This document shows positions 1 through 9,032 of a stretch of 64,000 nt of DNA, one piece after another. How positions within the stretch are numbered: position 1 is the first letter of the stretch; the number at the start of each line of letters is the position of its first letter. Origin of the DNA: Paenibacillus jilunlii (GTDB lineage: Bacteria > Bacillota > Bacilli > Paenibacillales > Paenibacillaceae); assembly GCF_900102965.1 (NCBI RefSeq), contig NZ_FNGM01000001.1, positions 124,001-188,000 on the forward strand. Reading direction: 5' to 3'. A program made the position numbers and the translations under genes. The notes under the pieces are model-generated. The model saw nothing but the letters and a program-made list of their open reading frames with translations, had not been told where the DNA came from and searched no databases.

Positions 1-186
1 ATCAACATCCTTTCGGGTAGCTTGCATTAACATTTCGTTTTCATTATATTATCTGGAAGAATTTTAAGCACTATATAAACGGAAACTTGAGATATATGGA
101 GGCATTAACGCTTGTTAATCCATCCGGCTATTTGTATATTGGTACTATTCTGTATCACGGTTTGTCCACACAAAGGAGGAGTAAGG

Positions 187-633
187 TTGAAAAACGAATC
201 GAACAATCCTGAGGATTATATCAGCCAGTTGCCGGAGGAACGGAGGGAAGCAGTAACGAAACTTAGAGAGACGATTAAGGTCAACCTGCCTGAGGGATTC
301 CAGGAGACCATGTCCTACGGAATGATCACCTATGTAGTTCCTCATCAGCTCTATGCACCGGGTTATCATGTGAATCCGGAGCAGCCGCTCCCCTTTGTCA
401 GTATAGCCTCGCAGAAGAATTTTATTGCACTCTACCATATGGGGATGTATATGTTCCCTGAACTGCTGACATGGTTCAAAGCGGAGTACCCAAAGCATGT
501 CCAGACCAAGCTGGATATGGGCAAATCCTGTGTCCGGTTCAAAAAAGTAAACAGTCTTCCCTATGATCTCATCGCTGAACTATGCAGGAAGATTACTGTG
601 GAAGAATATATCAAGTTGTACGAAGCGAGATAG
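187..633 (+). CDS. DUF1801 domain protein (YdhG/iron-chaperone-like fold)
   Basis: Small cytosolic protein of about 148 residues. The motifs TMSYGMITYVVP, an aromatic stretch around SIASQKNFIALYHMGMY, and the later LDMGKSCVRFKK are typical of the DUF1801 (YdhG-like) family; frataxin-like iron chaperones share the fold. The biochemical role of most members is unknown, so no reaction is assigned. The reading frame is open from 112, but the start is placed at the TTG at 187. AAAGGAGG lies at 172-179 with ideal spacing, and the upstream hydrophobic stretch has no ribosome site and is not family-like. The gene stands alone ahead of the sugar operon. The first 186 bases show no other recognisable feature. 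Confidence 0.8.
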   Translation: MKNESNNPEDYISQLPEERREAVTKLRETIKVNLPEGFQETMSYGMITYVVPHQLYAPGYHVNPEQPLPFVSIASQKNFIALYHMGMYMFPELLTWFKAEYPKHVQTKLDMGKSCVRFKKVNSLPYDLIAELCRKITVEEYIKLYEAR

Positions 634-807
634 TTACGGACTATGTGTATGATCATTTTCAGGTGACGGGGAGCGTAATCAGATGTAACTATTATTGACA
701 CCAAAACAGGAATAACATAGGATGAACGTAATCTGGTTTCAGAGCTTGATTTTCAGCAAATACAGCAGGTCTTTTCTCAAATTGCGTATACTTGGAGGCG
801 AGTGCGG

Positions 808-1749
808 ATGGAAATTATCCTTACCGAAGACAGGTTCAGAGAGAAGGTTTTGTTCCCGCGGGAGTATCCCATTTATCTGGAGGACACCATCGGTGTCACT
901 TCCCACTATCAGCGGCTGCACGCCCATGACGCGCTGGAGATTAACATGATCAAATCCGGCACCGGCTACTACAGAATCAACGGGGAGCGTTATGATTTCC
1001 GGGAAGGGGATATTCTGCTGATCAACTCCAATGATCTCCACTGCGCCTACGAGACCGGTAATTTGGTCATGCAGGTCATTACGTTTGATCCCTCATGGTT
1101 TCTGGGCAGCCTGCGCTGTGATCCGGACATACTGTGCCCTTTTAAGGAAATGGGCCTATCGTTCAACAACCTGCTTGACCGCGACCATCCCAAGATGGAC
1201 GAGCTCCGGGGGCTTCTGCTGCTGATGCAAGAAGAGCACGGGAGTGAAAGACGTTCGTACACCTCCATTGTGTATGCTTATCTTCTGCAATTCCTGGTGA
1301 AAGTCAACCGCTATTTTCGTGTAGACAACCTGAAGAAGAGTAAGGGAACCATCACTGCCCCGCAGCTTGAAAAAATACGGCATGTCACGCGGGTTATGGA
1401 ACAGCGGTTTGCCTATCCCTGGACCCTGGAAGAGCTGGCTGCCCTGACCTACTTAAGCCCCTCGCGCTTCAGCGATATTTTCCGCCGGACCGTCGGCATG
1501 TCCCCCCTCATGTATTTAATTCACCTTCGCCTGGAAAATGCATATGGCCTGCTTGAAGCATCGGACCGTAAAATTGTCGACATTGCCCTGGAATGCGGTT
1601 TCCGCACACTCTCCAATTTCAACCGGCTGTTCAAGCGCCATATGGGCACTGAGCCAAGAAACGTCAGAAACAAAGCAAATACAGCTTGCAGTAAGATAGT
1701 GTCAGTTTATGAGCAGTTAAGCGGAGAGTTTGCCGCAGAAGAATGTTAA
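808..1749 (+). CDS. AraC-family transcriptional regulator with N-terminal cupin
   Basis: About 313 residues. The N-terminal half carries a cupin-type sensor (HAHDALEIN, then a GYYRINGERYDFREGD strand pattern and NSNDLHC). The C-terminal 100 residues hold two helix-turn-helix motifs ending in a typical AraC signature (ECGFRTLSNFNRLFKRHMG). Cytosolic. It is probably the local activator of the sugar transport operon that starts 68 bases downstream on the same strand, with the sugar or its phosphate as likely effector (inference). ATG at 808 is preferred over GTG at 802 because GGAGG at 794-798 is properly spaced only for 808. Confidence 0.88.
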   Translation: MEIILTEDRFREKVLFPREYPIYLEDTIGVTSHYQRLHAHDALEINMIKSGTGYYRINGERYDFREGDILLINSNDLHCAYETGNLVMQVITFDPSWFLGSLRCDPDILCPFKEMGLSFNNLLDRDHPKMDELRGLLLLMQEEHGSERRSYTSIVYAYLLQFLVKVNRYFRVDNLKKSKGTITAPQLEKIRHVTRVMEQRFAYPWTLEELAALTYLSPSRFSDIFRRTVGMSPLMYLIHLRLENAYGLLEASDRKIVDIALECGFRTLSNFNRLFKRHMGTEPRNVRNKANTACSKIVSVYEQLSGEFAAEEC

Positions 1750-1817
1750 TCTAGGGTTAGATTATATAACTCCATAGGTAATTTCAGCTCACACAATTAG
1801 AGGCAAGGGAGGTCAAA

Positions 1818-2774
1818 ATGCAAAAAACCGCATATAAGCTGGAGCTTGGACAAAAGACCGTGAAAGATTCATTGCTGAAACGTATCCTCAAGCAGTGGGA
1901 TCTTCAACTCATGGTGGTGCCCGCCCTGTTGTTTATCCTCGTATTCAGTTATATTCCCATGTACGGCGTACTGATGGCATTTCAGGATTACAATCTTTTT
2001 AAAGGTTTCACGGGCAGTCCGTGGGTGGGATTCAAGCACTTTGAGATGTTTTTTCATGCCCCGGAGTTTTGGACCGTTATGCGCAACACCATTGTCATCA
2101 GTCTGCTTAAGCTTTTGATTGGCTTTCCGGCTCCTATTCTACTTGCTCTGATGCTGAACGAAATCAAAAGCCGGGTGTTCAAGCGGACGGTTCAGACCAT
2201 CAGCTATCTGCCGCATTTTTTATCCTGGGTCATTGTCTCGGGATTTGTAATGTCCATGCTCTCCACAGAGAACGGGAGTGTAAATATGCTGCTGCAGAAG
2301 CTGAGCCTGATCCGCGAGCCCGTCAATTTTCTCTCGCTTCCCGGATACTTCTGGACCATTCTTGTGACTACAGGGGTGTGGAAGGAAATCGGCTTCTCCT
2401 CGATTGTGTATCTGGCAGCTATCGCCGGTGTCGACCCCCATATGCATGAAGCAGCGGCAATGGACGGCGCAAGCCGGCTGAGACAGATGTTCTCGATCAC
2501 GCTGCCCTCCATTCTGCCGGTAATCATCGTCTTCATGATTCTGGCGGTTGGCAATCTTCTCAGTGCCGGCTTCGAGGATATTCTGCTGCTCGGCTCGAAC
2601 CCCGTGCTGCGTGATGTCGGCGATGTCATTGACACTTATGTATACCGGATAGGGATACAAAATAACCGTTATTCCTACGCTACGGCGGCGGGCCTCTTCA
2701 AATCACTGATCGGGGTGTTCCTGCTGGTGGGAGCCAACTATGCCGCACGCAAATCCGGCAACAGCTTGTGGTAG
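1818..2774 (+). CDS. Sugar ABC transporter permease (LplB/MalF type)
   Basis: 318 residues, with about six hydrophobic membrane segments and the cytoplasmic EAA loop (EAAAMDGASRLRQMFSITLP) that contacts the ATPase. The N-terminal pattern VVPALLFILVFSYIPMYG followed by FQDYN and GSPWVGFKHF is typical of LplB/YteP permeases of Paenibacillus and Bacillus oligosaccharide importers. It would pair with the next gene as inner-membrane heterodimer. GGGAGG lies just before the ATG. No ATPase gene is in this operon, so a shared MsmX-type ATPase elsewhere is likely. Confidence 0.92.
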   Translation: MQKTAYKLELGQKTVKDSLLKRILKQWDLQLMVVPALLFILVFSYIPMYGVLMAFQDYNLFKGFTGSPWVGFKHFEMFFHAPEFWTVMRNTIVISLLKLLIGFPAPILLALMLNEIKSRVFKRTVQTISYLPHFLSWVIVSGFVMSMLSTENGSVNMLLQKLSLIREPVNFLSLPGYFWTILVTTGVWKEIGFSSIVYLAAIAGVDPHMHEAAAMDGASRLRQMFSITLPSILPVIIVFMILAVGNLLSAGFEDILLLGSNPVLRDVGDVIDTYVYRIGIQNNRYSYATAAGLFKSLIGVFLLVGANYAARKSGNSLW

Positions 2775-2795
2775 CAGAAATGGAGGCAGATATTC

Positions 2796-3689
2796 ATGAA
2801 GTCCACGACTGGCGATAAAGTCCTGATAGCGGTCATATACAGTCTGCTGTTCCTTCTGGCGCTTATGGCCTTTTATCCATTCTGGAACGCCGCTGTAATT
2901 TCGTTTAACAACGGAACTGATACAATGAAGGGCGGCATAACCTTTTGGCCCAGGCAATTTTCACTGGAGAATTACAGGGTGGTTTTTGAGGACAGCCGTT
3001 TGATTAACGGATTTGTGATTTCGATCCTGAGAACGGTCACCGGCACGCTGGCCTCTATTGCTGCTACGGCGATTTTCGCTTACGGAATGAGCAAGCAGGA
3101 GCTGATTGGCCGTAAACCATACATGGTTCTGTGTATTATTACGATGTACTTCAGCGGGGGATTGATTCCTACCTTCCTGCTGATCCGCGAGCTGCATCTG
3201 TTCAATACCTTCTGGGTTATGATCATTCCGGGAATAATCAGTGTGTGGAATATGATCATCTTCCGTACCTTTTTCAAAGGTATCCCGCAAGCCCTCGAAG
3301 AATCTGCGCGGATTGACGGCTGCTCCAACTGGATGGTGCTGTTCCGGATTATTTTCCCGCTGTCAGGCCCTGTTATTGCCACCTTGTCCTTGTTCACCGC
3401 CGTCTATCACTGGAACGACTGGTTCACGCCCAGCATTTATATCAGCGACACCGGACTCATGCCGATCCAGACCAAGCTCCAGCAGATTCTGAACTCGAAC
3501 ATTATGAGTGAACAGCTGGCGCAGATGGATTCAGCCGCCCAGGGACGGATGAGCCGGATGAAGGCCGTCACAACCAAATCGCTGTCGATGGCGACGATGA
3601 TGGTGGCTACGCTCCCGATCCTGTGCATCTACCCGTTTCTGCAGAAATATTTTGTCAAAGGCGTGATGGTCGGTTCGTTGAAAGAATAG
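2796..3689 (+). CDS. Sugar ABC transporter permease (YtcP/LplC/MalG type)
   Basis: 297 residues, about six membrane helices. The EAA loop reads EESARIDGCSNWMVLFRIIFPLS, and the C-terminal FLQKYFVKGVMVGSLKE ending is characteristic of YtcP/LplC permeases. It follows the first permease by 21 bases with its own GGAGG site and forms the second half of the membrane channel. An insert after the conserved QTKLQQIL segment (MSEQLAQMDSAAQG) is usual for this subfamily. Confidence 0.92.
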   Translation: MKSTTGDKVLIAVIYSLLFLLALMAFYPFWNAAVISFNNGTDTMKGGITFWPRQFSLENYRVVFEDSRLINGFVISILRTVTGTLASIAATAIFAYGMSKQELIGRKPYMVLCIITMYFSGGLIPTFLLIRELHLFNTFWVMIIPGIISVWNMIIFRTFFKGIPQALEESARIDGCSNWMVLFRIIFPLSGPVIATLSLFTAVYHWNDWFTPSIYISDTGLMPIQTKLQQILNSNIMSEQLAQMDSAAQGRMSRMKAVTTKSLSMATMMVATLPILCIYPFLQKYFVKGVMVGSLKE

Positions 3690-3713
3690 CAAAAACGAAG
3701 GGGGAAATCTGCG

Positions 3714-5381
3714 ATGAAATCTGTTCGATCAATGGCGGTATCCTTAGCTGCTGTGCTCAGTCTGACTGCAGGTATTGCGGGGTGCTCAGGCGGGAATTCA
3801 GCAAAGGACAATGGCGCCCCGGCTAACGCTGCAGGGAAAGGCAATTCCTCGGCTAATGCGGCTCCGGGAGGCGGGTATGTTCTTGGAGAACAGCCATTGG
3901 AATTTTCGTTCTACGGACATTACGACTGGTACACCATGCCGAATTGGGGCGAGGATCTGTCCACCAAGTGGATCAAGGAGAATAAAAAGGTCAACGTAGT
4001 GCCCATTAGCTCGGGTGGCAATGCGAAGCAAAAGCTCAGTACGATGATCGTCTCCGGTCAGCTGCCGGATGTGATCTGGACCGAGCGGGGAGCGGATGTG
4101 GAACAGCTGAGACAGGCGGGCGCACTGGTTCCTTTCGATGATTATCTGGACCAATACCCCAATCTCAAAAAGTGGGCGGGGGATGAAACGCTGAACATGC
4201 TGCGCTCCGAAGACGGCAAGCTGTATCAGTTCCCGAACTGGTACACGACCCAGCCGAACGGAAATACCGGATATATGGTGAGCAAGAAAATTTATAACGA
4301 GCTGGGGGCTCCAAGTCTCGAAACAACGGAGGATCTCTATCATTATCTGCTGCAGGTGAAGCAGAAGTATCCGGATGTGGTGCCGCTGGAAGTAGGGCAA
4401 GGCGCGGAAGGCATCGACGTATTGTCATCGGCCTTTGCGGAGAACCGGCCTTACCAATACAGTGGGAAGAGCATGATGGCGGTCCCGAATGGCAGCGAGC
4501 TGACCTCCGTGTTCACAGACCCGGCCTTTCGTGAGTCGCTGGTCTACGCCAACAAGCTGTTCCAGGACCGGCTGATCAGCCAGGATGCCTTCACGCAGAC
4601 CCGGGAGCAGGTAGAGCAGAAGATCATTACAGGCAAAGCGGCTGTATACGCTGCATCCAGCCCGACGGAATTCGGTGCGATCGGCAACTCGCTGCTGGAA
4701 GCAGAGGACCCCGAGGCAGGCTACATTATGGTATGGCCGGTCCGCAAGGAGGGACTAGACAAGAATAAGATTTTCCCCGGCTCCTATAACCGCTTGGGTT
4801 GGAACGTCAGCGTGATCACTACAGCGGCTAAGGACCCAGAAGCCATCTTTGCCTTTCTCGACTGGTTCACCGGCCCGGAAGGGCAGCGGATCATTATGTG
4901 GGGACCTGAAGGCAAGTACTGGAAGGGGACGGACGAGGAAGGGGCGCCGCTCTTTACCGACGCCTTCACTACGGATACCAAAGGGCGCGATGAACTGATG
5001 AATGCTACGGTCAATCTGCAATGGAACGGCAACACGGTATATGTGGATAATTCCAAGATGAAGTTCGAGTCCACACTGCCGGAGGACAAAAAGAGCTGGG
5101 AAACGAAATGGCAGTCCGAAATCACCTGGAAAACGCAGTATGACACGACAGAGTTCGTAAACCTGGCACCGGCCGGCGATTCCCAGGAGGGGATTATTTC
5201 ACAAAGCGTGGCTGAAATCTATGAGAAAGCCAGAGCGCAGGCAGTAATGAATGCAGCCGGCGAAGCAGAGGTGCTTGCCATACTGGACAAAGCGGATAAG
5301 GATGCCCAGGCAGTGGGCTATGCTGATCTGCTGGCCTTCAAGACCCGGAAATGGCAGGAGAACCTGAGCAAGCTGAAGTAA
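3714..5381 (+). CDS. Extracellular sugar-binding lipoprotein of ABC importer
   Basis: 555 residues. The N-terminus is a lipoprotein signal ending in the lipobox LTAGIAGC, with the cysteine anchored in the outer leaflet of the membrane. A flexible Ser/Gly/Asn/Ala linker follows. The body has the family 1 solute-binding pattern, with LSTMIVSGQLPDVIWTERG, an early substrate lobe, and GKAAVYAASSPTEFG. Large binding proteins of 500-560 residues partner with LplB/YtcP permeases and usually bind oligosaccharides. AGGGGG precedes the ATG. The exact ligand cannot be read from the sequence. Confidence 0.92.
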   Translation: MKSVRSMAVSLAAVLSLTAGIAGCSGGNSAKDNGAPANAAGKGNSSANAAPGGGYVLGEQPLEFSFYGHYDWYTMPNWGEDLSTKWIKENKKVNVVPISSGGNAKQKLSTMIVSGQLPDVIWTERGADVEQLRQAGALVPFDDYLDQYPNLKKWAGDETLNMLRSEDGKLYQFPNWYTTQPNGNTGYMVSKKIYNELGAPSLETTEDLYHYLLQVKQKYPDVVPLEVGQGAEGIDVLSSAFAENRPYQYSGKSMMAVPNGSELTSVFTDPAFRESLVYANKLFQDRLISQDAFTQTREQVEQKIITGKAAVYAASSPTEFGAIGNSLLEAEDPEAGYIMVWPVRKEGLDKNKIFPGSYNRLGWNVSVITTAAKDPEAIFAFLDWFTGPEGQRIIMWGPEGKYWKGTDEEGAPLFTDAFTTDTKGRDELMNATVNLQWNGNTVYVDNSKMKFESTLPEDKKSWETKWQSEITWKTQYDTTEFVNLAPAGDSQEGIISQSVAEIYEKARAQAVMNAAGEAEVLAILDKADKDAQAVGYADLLAFKTRKWQENLSKLK

Positions 5382-5487
5382 TCGGACCCGGGTAATGGAG
5401 AAAAATCACAATCTAACACTGCGCTTGCCGGGGCCGGAAGATGGGAATGGACTTGAGGTCCCGGCAGCGCTACAGGAGCGGGAGACA

Positions 5488-6480
5488 TTGAACTACTATT
5501 TGGGTGTAGATGGAGGAGGCAGCAAAACGCTGGCTGTTGTAACGGACCAGGCTGGAAGGGTTATGGGCCGCGCGGTAACGGGCTGCGGCAACCATCAATC
5601 CGGAGCCGCGATAGCTGAACAGAATATCCGGCTGGCGGTGGATGAGGCGCTTCACGCTTCAGGCTTGACGAAAGAGAGCATCACTTACTCCACATTCGGG
5701 CTGGCGGGAGCCGACCGGGAGGCGGATTATCAGGTGCTGCGGCCGATGATTGCAGGCCTTGGCCTGGAGCGGCATCACATTGTATGTGATACGGTCATTG
5801 GTTTGCGTGCCGGAACGCGGCAGTCCCACGGGGTCGTGGTCATTTGCGGAACAGGTACCAACTGCTATGGGATCAATAAGGAAGGCCGTGAGCTGCAGGT
5901 CGGCGGCTTCGGGTATGCATTTGGTGATTTTGGCGGCGGCGGAGAGCTGGCTGTAGAAGTATTCCGCTCCGTGATCCGGGCTTGGGAAGGGCGTGAGCAG
6001 CCGACAAGACTGTCGCAGGCCACACTGAATCTGCTGGGGTTCTCATCTACTGAAGCGATGTTCCATCATTATCTGGATCATGAAATGCGGGTCCCGCTTG
6101 AGATTGCCAAGCTGCTGTTTGAGGTCGCCGAGCACGATGAGCTCGCCCGGGATATCCTTGGGAGGCAAGGCCGGGAGCTGGGGATTGCAGCAAGTGCGGT
6201 GATCCGCAAGCTGGACATGCAGCAGGACAGCTTCGATCTGGTGATGGCCGGCAGCATATTGACCAGGGGCGACAGCCGGTTTATCTCCCCTTACATTGAA
6301 GCGGAAATATCTGCAATAGCTCCGGGCTGCCGGCTTGTGGTGCTCAGACTTGAGCCTGTGGCAGGGGCGTTATTCATGGCTATGGAAAAGAGCGGGAATC
6401 CGGCAGGAGAATCCGTCTATCATGCGCTTGGTGAGCAATTATCGGTACAGGAGGCGAATGCGTTATGGCACAAAAATTGA
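5488..6480 (+). CDS. BadF/BadG/BcrA/BcrD-type sugar kinase (N-acetylglucosamine kinase-like)
   Basis: ASKHA-fold ATPase. The first phosphate loop is YLGVDGGGSKT, and the second nucleotide motif is VVICGTGTNCYG followed by GGFGYAFGDFGGGGE; the family uses these to phosphorylate N-acetylglucosamine or related sugars with ATP. The frame is open from ATG 5395, but that start has no ribosome site. TTG at 5488 sits behind AGGAGCGGGAG and places the phosphate loop at the N-terminus as in the family, giving about 330 residues. The 3' end overlaps the GH4 gene by 16 bases, and that gene's GGAGG lies inside this one, so the two are probably translationally coupled. Confidence 0.85.
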   Translation: MNYYLGVDGGGSKTLAVVTDQAGRVMGRAVTGCGNHQSGAAIAEQNIRLAVDEALHASGLTKESITYSTFGLAGADREADYQVLRPMIAGLGLERHHIVCDTVIGLRAGTRQSHGVVVICGTGTNCYGINKEGRELQVGGFGYAFGDFGGGGELAVEVFRSVIRAWEGREQPTRLSQATLNLLGFSSTEAMFHHYLDHEMRVPLEIAKLLFEVAEHDELARDILGRQGRELGIAASAVIRKLDMQQDSFDLVMAGSILTRGDSRFISPYIEAEISAIAPGCRLVVLRLEPVAGALFMAMEKSGNPAGESVYHALGEQLSVQEANALWHKN

Positions 6481-7781
6481 AAGTAGCCGTCATCGGTGGA
6501 GGCTCCTCTTATACACCGGAGCTGATCGAAGGTTTCATTCTGAATTATTCCACATTCCCCGTAAGTGAAATTGTGCTTGCCGATATCGAAGAGGGCTTCC
6601 GCAAGCTGTCCATTGTAGGCCAGCTTGCCCAGCGGATGGTCGCAAAATCCGGCCTTCCCATTGAAGTGAAGCTTACGTTAGACCGGCGTTCAGCGCTTGC
6701 CGGGGCAGACTTTGTCTCGACCCAGATGCGGGTCGGTATGCTGGAAGCCCGCGGCTGGGATGAGACGATCCCGCTGAAGTACGGCATGATCGGCCAGGAA
6801 ACAACCGGTCCGGGAGGAATGATGAAGGCGCTGCGCACGATTCCGGTCCTGCTCGGGATCGCCCGGGATATGGAGGAGCTGTGCCCGGATGCCTGGCTGC
6901 TGAATTTCACCAATCCGGCGGGAATGGTGACAGAGGCCATCAACAAGCACTCAAGAATTAAGTCGATAGGGTTATGCAATTCGCCCATTGCGGCCTACAA
7001 ATGGCTGTCGTCACTCTATCAAGTCCCCCAGGACCGGATTTATTGCGAGTTTGCCGGACTCAATCATCTGCACTTTATCAGCCAAATTACGGTTAACGGA
7101 GAATCCAAGCTTCCCGAGCTCCTGGCGAACAGGGATGGATACTCGGCGCGGAATGTGCCCCAGTATGAATGGAATGCCAGCCTGCTGCGTTCGCTGGGTT
7201 CGATTCCTTCGTATTATTTGAAATATTTCTATTTGCAGCGGGAGATTCTGGAGCAGCAGCAGGCATCCGCGGCCAAAGGAGAAACCAGGGCAGAGGTTGT
7301 GAAACGGCTGGAAGATGAGCTGTTTGAGCTGTATCAGGATGTGAATCTGGCCGAAAAGCCGAAGCAGCTCGAGCTGCGCGGCGGGGCGTATTACTCGGAG
7401 GCAGCGGTCCGGCTGATGAATTCGCTGTATAACAACTCCGGTGATATCCAAACGCTTAACGTGGCAAACCGGGGGATTCTTGATTTCCTCCCGGACGATG
7501 CCTGTATCGAAGTGAACTGCAAAGTGCTGAAGGATGGACCTGTCCCCATGCCCGTAACGGTTGTCCCTCCTGCCGTGAAAGGGCTGATTCATGCGGTCAA
7601 AACCTATGAGCAGCTCGCGATTGCGGCGGCAGTCAGCGGCAGCAGAGACATGGCATTGACTGCATTGGCACATCATCCGCTGGTGCCGTCTGTGAATGAT
7701 GCAGAGGCGATGCTGAATGAGATGCTGGAGCGAAACAAGGCTTATCTGCCGCAGTTTTTCCAGCCTAGCGCTGCACAGTAA
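6465..7781 (+). CDS. Glycoside hydrolase family 4 enzyme, 6-phospho-beta-glucosidase-like
   Basis: 438 residues. The N-terminal Rossmann motif VAVIGGGSSYTPEL binds NAD, and GLCNSPI and FAGLNHLHF supply the Cys and His ligands of the catalytic divalent metal. GH4 enzymes cleave by NAD-dependent oxidation-elimination, usually on 6-phospho-disaccharides. Sequence flavour is closest to LicH/CelF-type 6-phospho-beta-glucosidases. It is the last gene of the sugar operon and follows a kinase rather than a PTS, which suggests that the substrate is phosphorylated after ABC uptake. Non-phosphorylated GH4 substrates remain possible. Confidence 0.88.
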   Translation: MAQKLKVAVIGGGSSYTPELIEGFILNYSTFPVSEIVLADIEEGFRKLSIVGQLAQRMVAKSGLPIEVKLTLDRRSALAGADFVSTQMRVGMLEARGWDETIPLKYGMIGQETTGPGGMMKALRTIPVLLGIARDMEELCPDAWLLNFTNPAGMVTEAINKHSRIKSIGLCNSPIAAYKWLSSLYQVPQDRIYCEFAGLNHLHFISQITVNGESKLPELLANRDGYSARNVPQYEWNASLLRSLGSIPSYYLKYFYLQREILEQQQASAAKGETRAEVVKRLEDELFELYQDVNLAEKPKQLELRGGAYYSEAAVRLMNSLYNNSGDIQTLNVANRGILDFLPDDACIEVNCKVLKDGPVPMPVTVVPPAVKGLIHAVKTYEQLAIAAAVSGSRDMALTALAHHPLVPSVNDAEAMLNEMLERNKAYLPQFFQPSAAQ

Positions 7782-7934
7782 GCGCGGGGAACTGTAAATA
7801 GGTGCTGCTTGATTGCACTTTCTGCAATAGAATGCTCGATATTCTGCGATGAATCGCAGTCTGCTGTATTTCGTAATTGATTTCCGGATTGGAACCAAGG
7901 CGAAGCATTAAGAAAATAATATATTCAAAGAAAT

Positions 7935-7974
7935 AACCAAACACCCGCAGAATTGATCTGCGGGTGTTTGGTTT
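7935..7974. terminator. Terminator after the sugar operon
   Basis: Seventeen-base-pair perfect stem (arms at 7935-7951 and 7957-7973, loop 5) rich in GC, with A and T tails on either side, so it can work in both directions. It sits about 150 bases after the GH4 stop. The rest of 7782-8100 holds no gene I can support. Confidence 0.9.
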
Positions 7975-8100
7975 GGAAATGGGCCGCGTAACCGGCAGGG
8001 TTCTGTGGGCAAGAACTTTTTACATACGAACTTGGCATACCGCTGTATCGTCTATCGCTTTACAATAAAGACAATATCATGCTAATGGAGATGAGTACAT

Positions 8101-8982
8101 ATGGGGACCCGATATAGAGCCTATACACATGACGACATGATGAAGGTGAGCCGGTTTCTTTCCCAAGCACATTCAAGGCTTAAGCGGCCGAACAGCTGGA
8201 CGATTGCCCGTTTTCAATTTGAGATTTTTTTCTATCAGTTGAGAGCGGGCTTGCTTCCCGGGTGGGAACAAAATATCGGGCTATGGGAACACGATAATGG
8301 TGAACTGGCTGCTGTCGTCTGCAGGGATGGAGATTTTTACTTCCAGCTGGATACGGAGCAACCGCAAGAGGAGCTGCTGCGTGAGATGTTCGAATTCATT
8401 GAAGAGAAGTCTGCACCGGGTGCCGTGAAGCTGGCAATTCCCAAGCCAATGACAAAGCTGGAAGAGATGGCTCAGAGCAGAGGATATGTGCTTCTCCCGA
8501 ATGAAAGTGATAATGTTATCTCTATCCGTTTGGAGAAGGAACTGAAGGTGGTTATCCCTGAGGGCTGTTCGCTTCAATGCGGGGAAGAGGTATCGGACCA
8601 GGCGAAAGCGCAGGGGCACATCATGGCGTTTAACTATCCAGGTACTGCTCATGCAGAGAAGATGCTGCAATTATACGGGGGAATCCGCCAAGCGCCAGGC
8701 TACTGTCCCGAGCTCGACTTGTCTCTGGTTAACGGGCAGGGGGAGGTCGTGGCGTTCTGCAATGCTTTTGTGGACGAGGTGAACCGGATCGGGATTCTTG
8801 AACCTGTGGGAACCCATGCGGATTATCGGCTGAGGGGGCTCGGCAAGACGGTAATCTATGAAGCGCTGAACCGCCTGCGGTCGCTCGGCATGGTTAAGGC
8901 ATATACAGGTCCTATGCAGCCGTTTTACCAGCATATCGGTTTTGAGATGGATGTGGAGTTCGGGGTGTGGAAAAAGGCTTGA
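8101..8982 (+). CDS. GNAT-family N-acetyltransferase
   Basis: 293 residues. The C-terminal half has the GNAT acetyl-CoA loop in the form HADYRLRGLGKTVIYEAL, followed by MQPFYQHIGFEM, the usual alpha4/beta6 region. The N-terminal half looks like a second, degenerate GNAT domain, as in many two-domain bacterial members. Cytosolic; substrate unknown. ATG 8101 follows GGAG with a slightly long gap. The MerR gene follows after 50 bases and could be co-transcribed. Confidence 0.8.
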   Translation: MGTRYRAYTHDDMMKVSRFLSQAHSRLKRPNSWTIARFQFEIFFYQLRAGLLPGWEQNIGLWEHDNGELAAVVCRDGDFYFQLDTEQPQEELLREMFEFIEEKSAPGAVKLAIPKPMTKLEEMAQSRGYVLLPNESDNVISIRLEKELKVVIPEGCSLQCGEEVSDQAKAQGHIMAFNYPGTAHAEKMLQLYGGIRQAPGYCPELDLSLVNGQGEVVAFCNAFVDEVNRIGILEPVGTHADYRLRGLGKTVIYEALNRLRSLGMVKAYTGPMQPFYQHIGFEMDVEFGVWKKA

Positions 8983-9032
8983 CTCTCCTCTTTGGGGAGC
9001 CTGTAAACTCGTCAAGGAAAGGAGGAAGCAGA

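Noticed and set aside
7011-7898. Long minus-strand open frame (295 codons) opposite the GH4 gene
   Set aside because: Antisense shadow of a well-supported enzyme; His/Arg/Gln-rich with no family motif.
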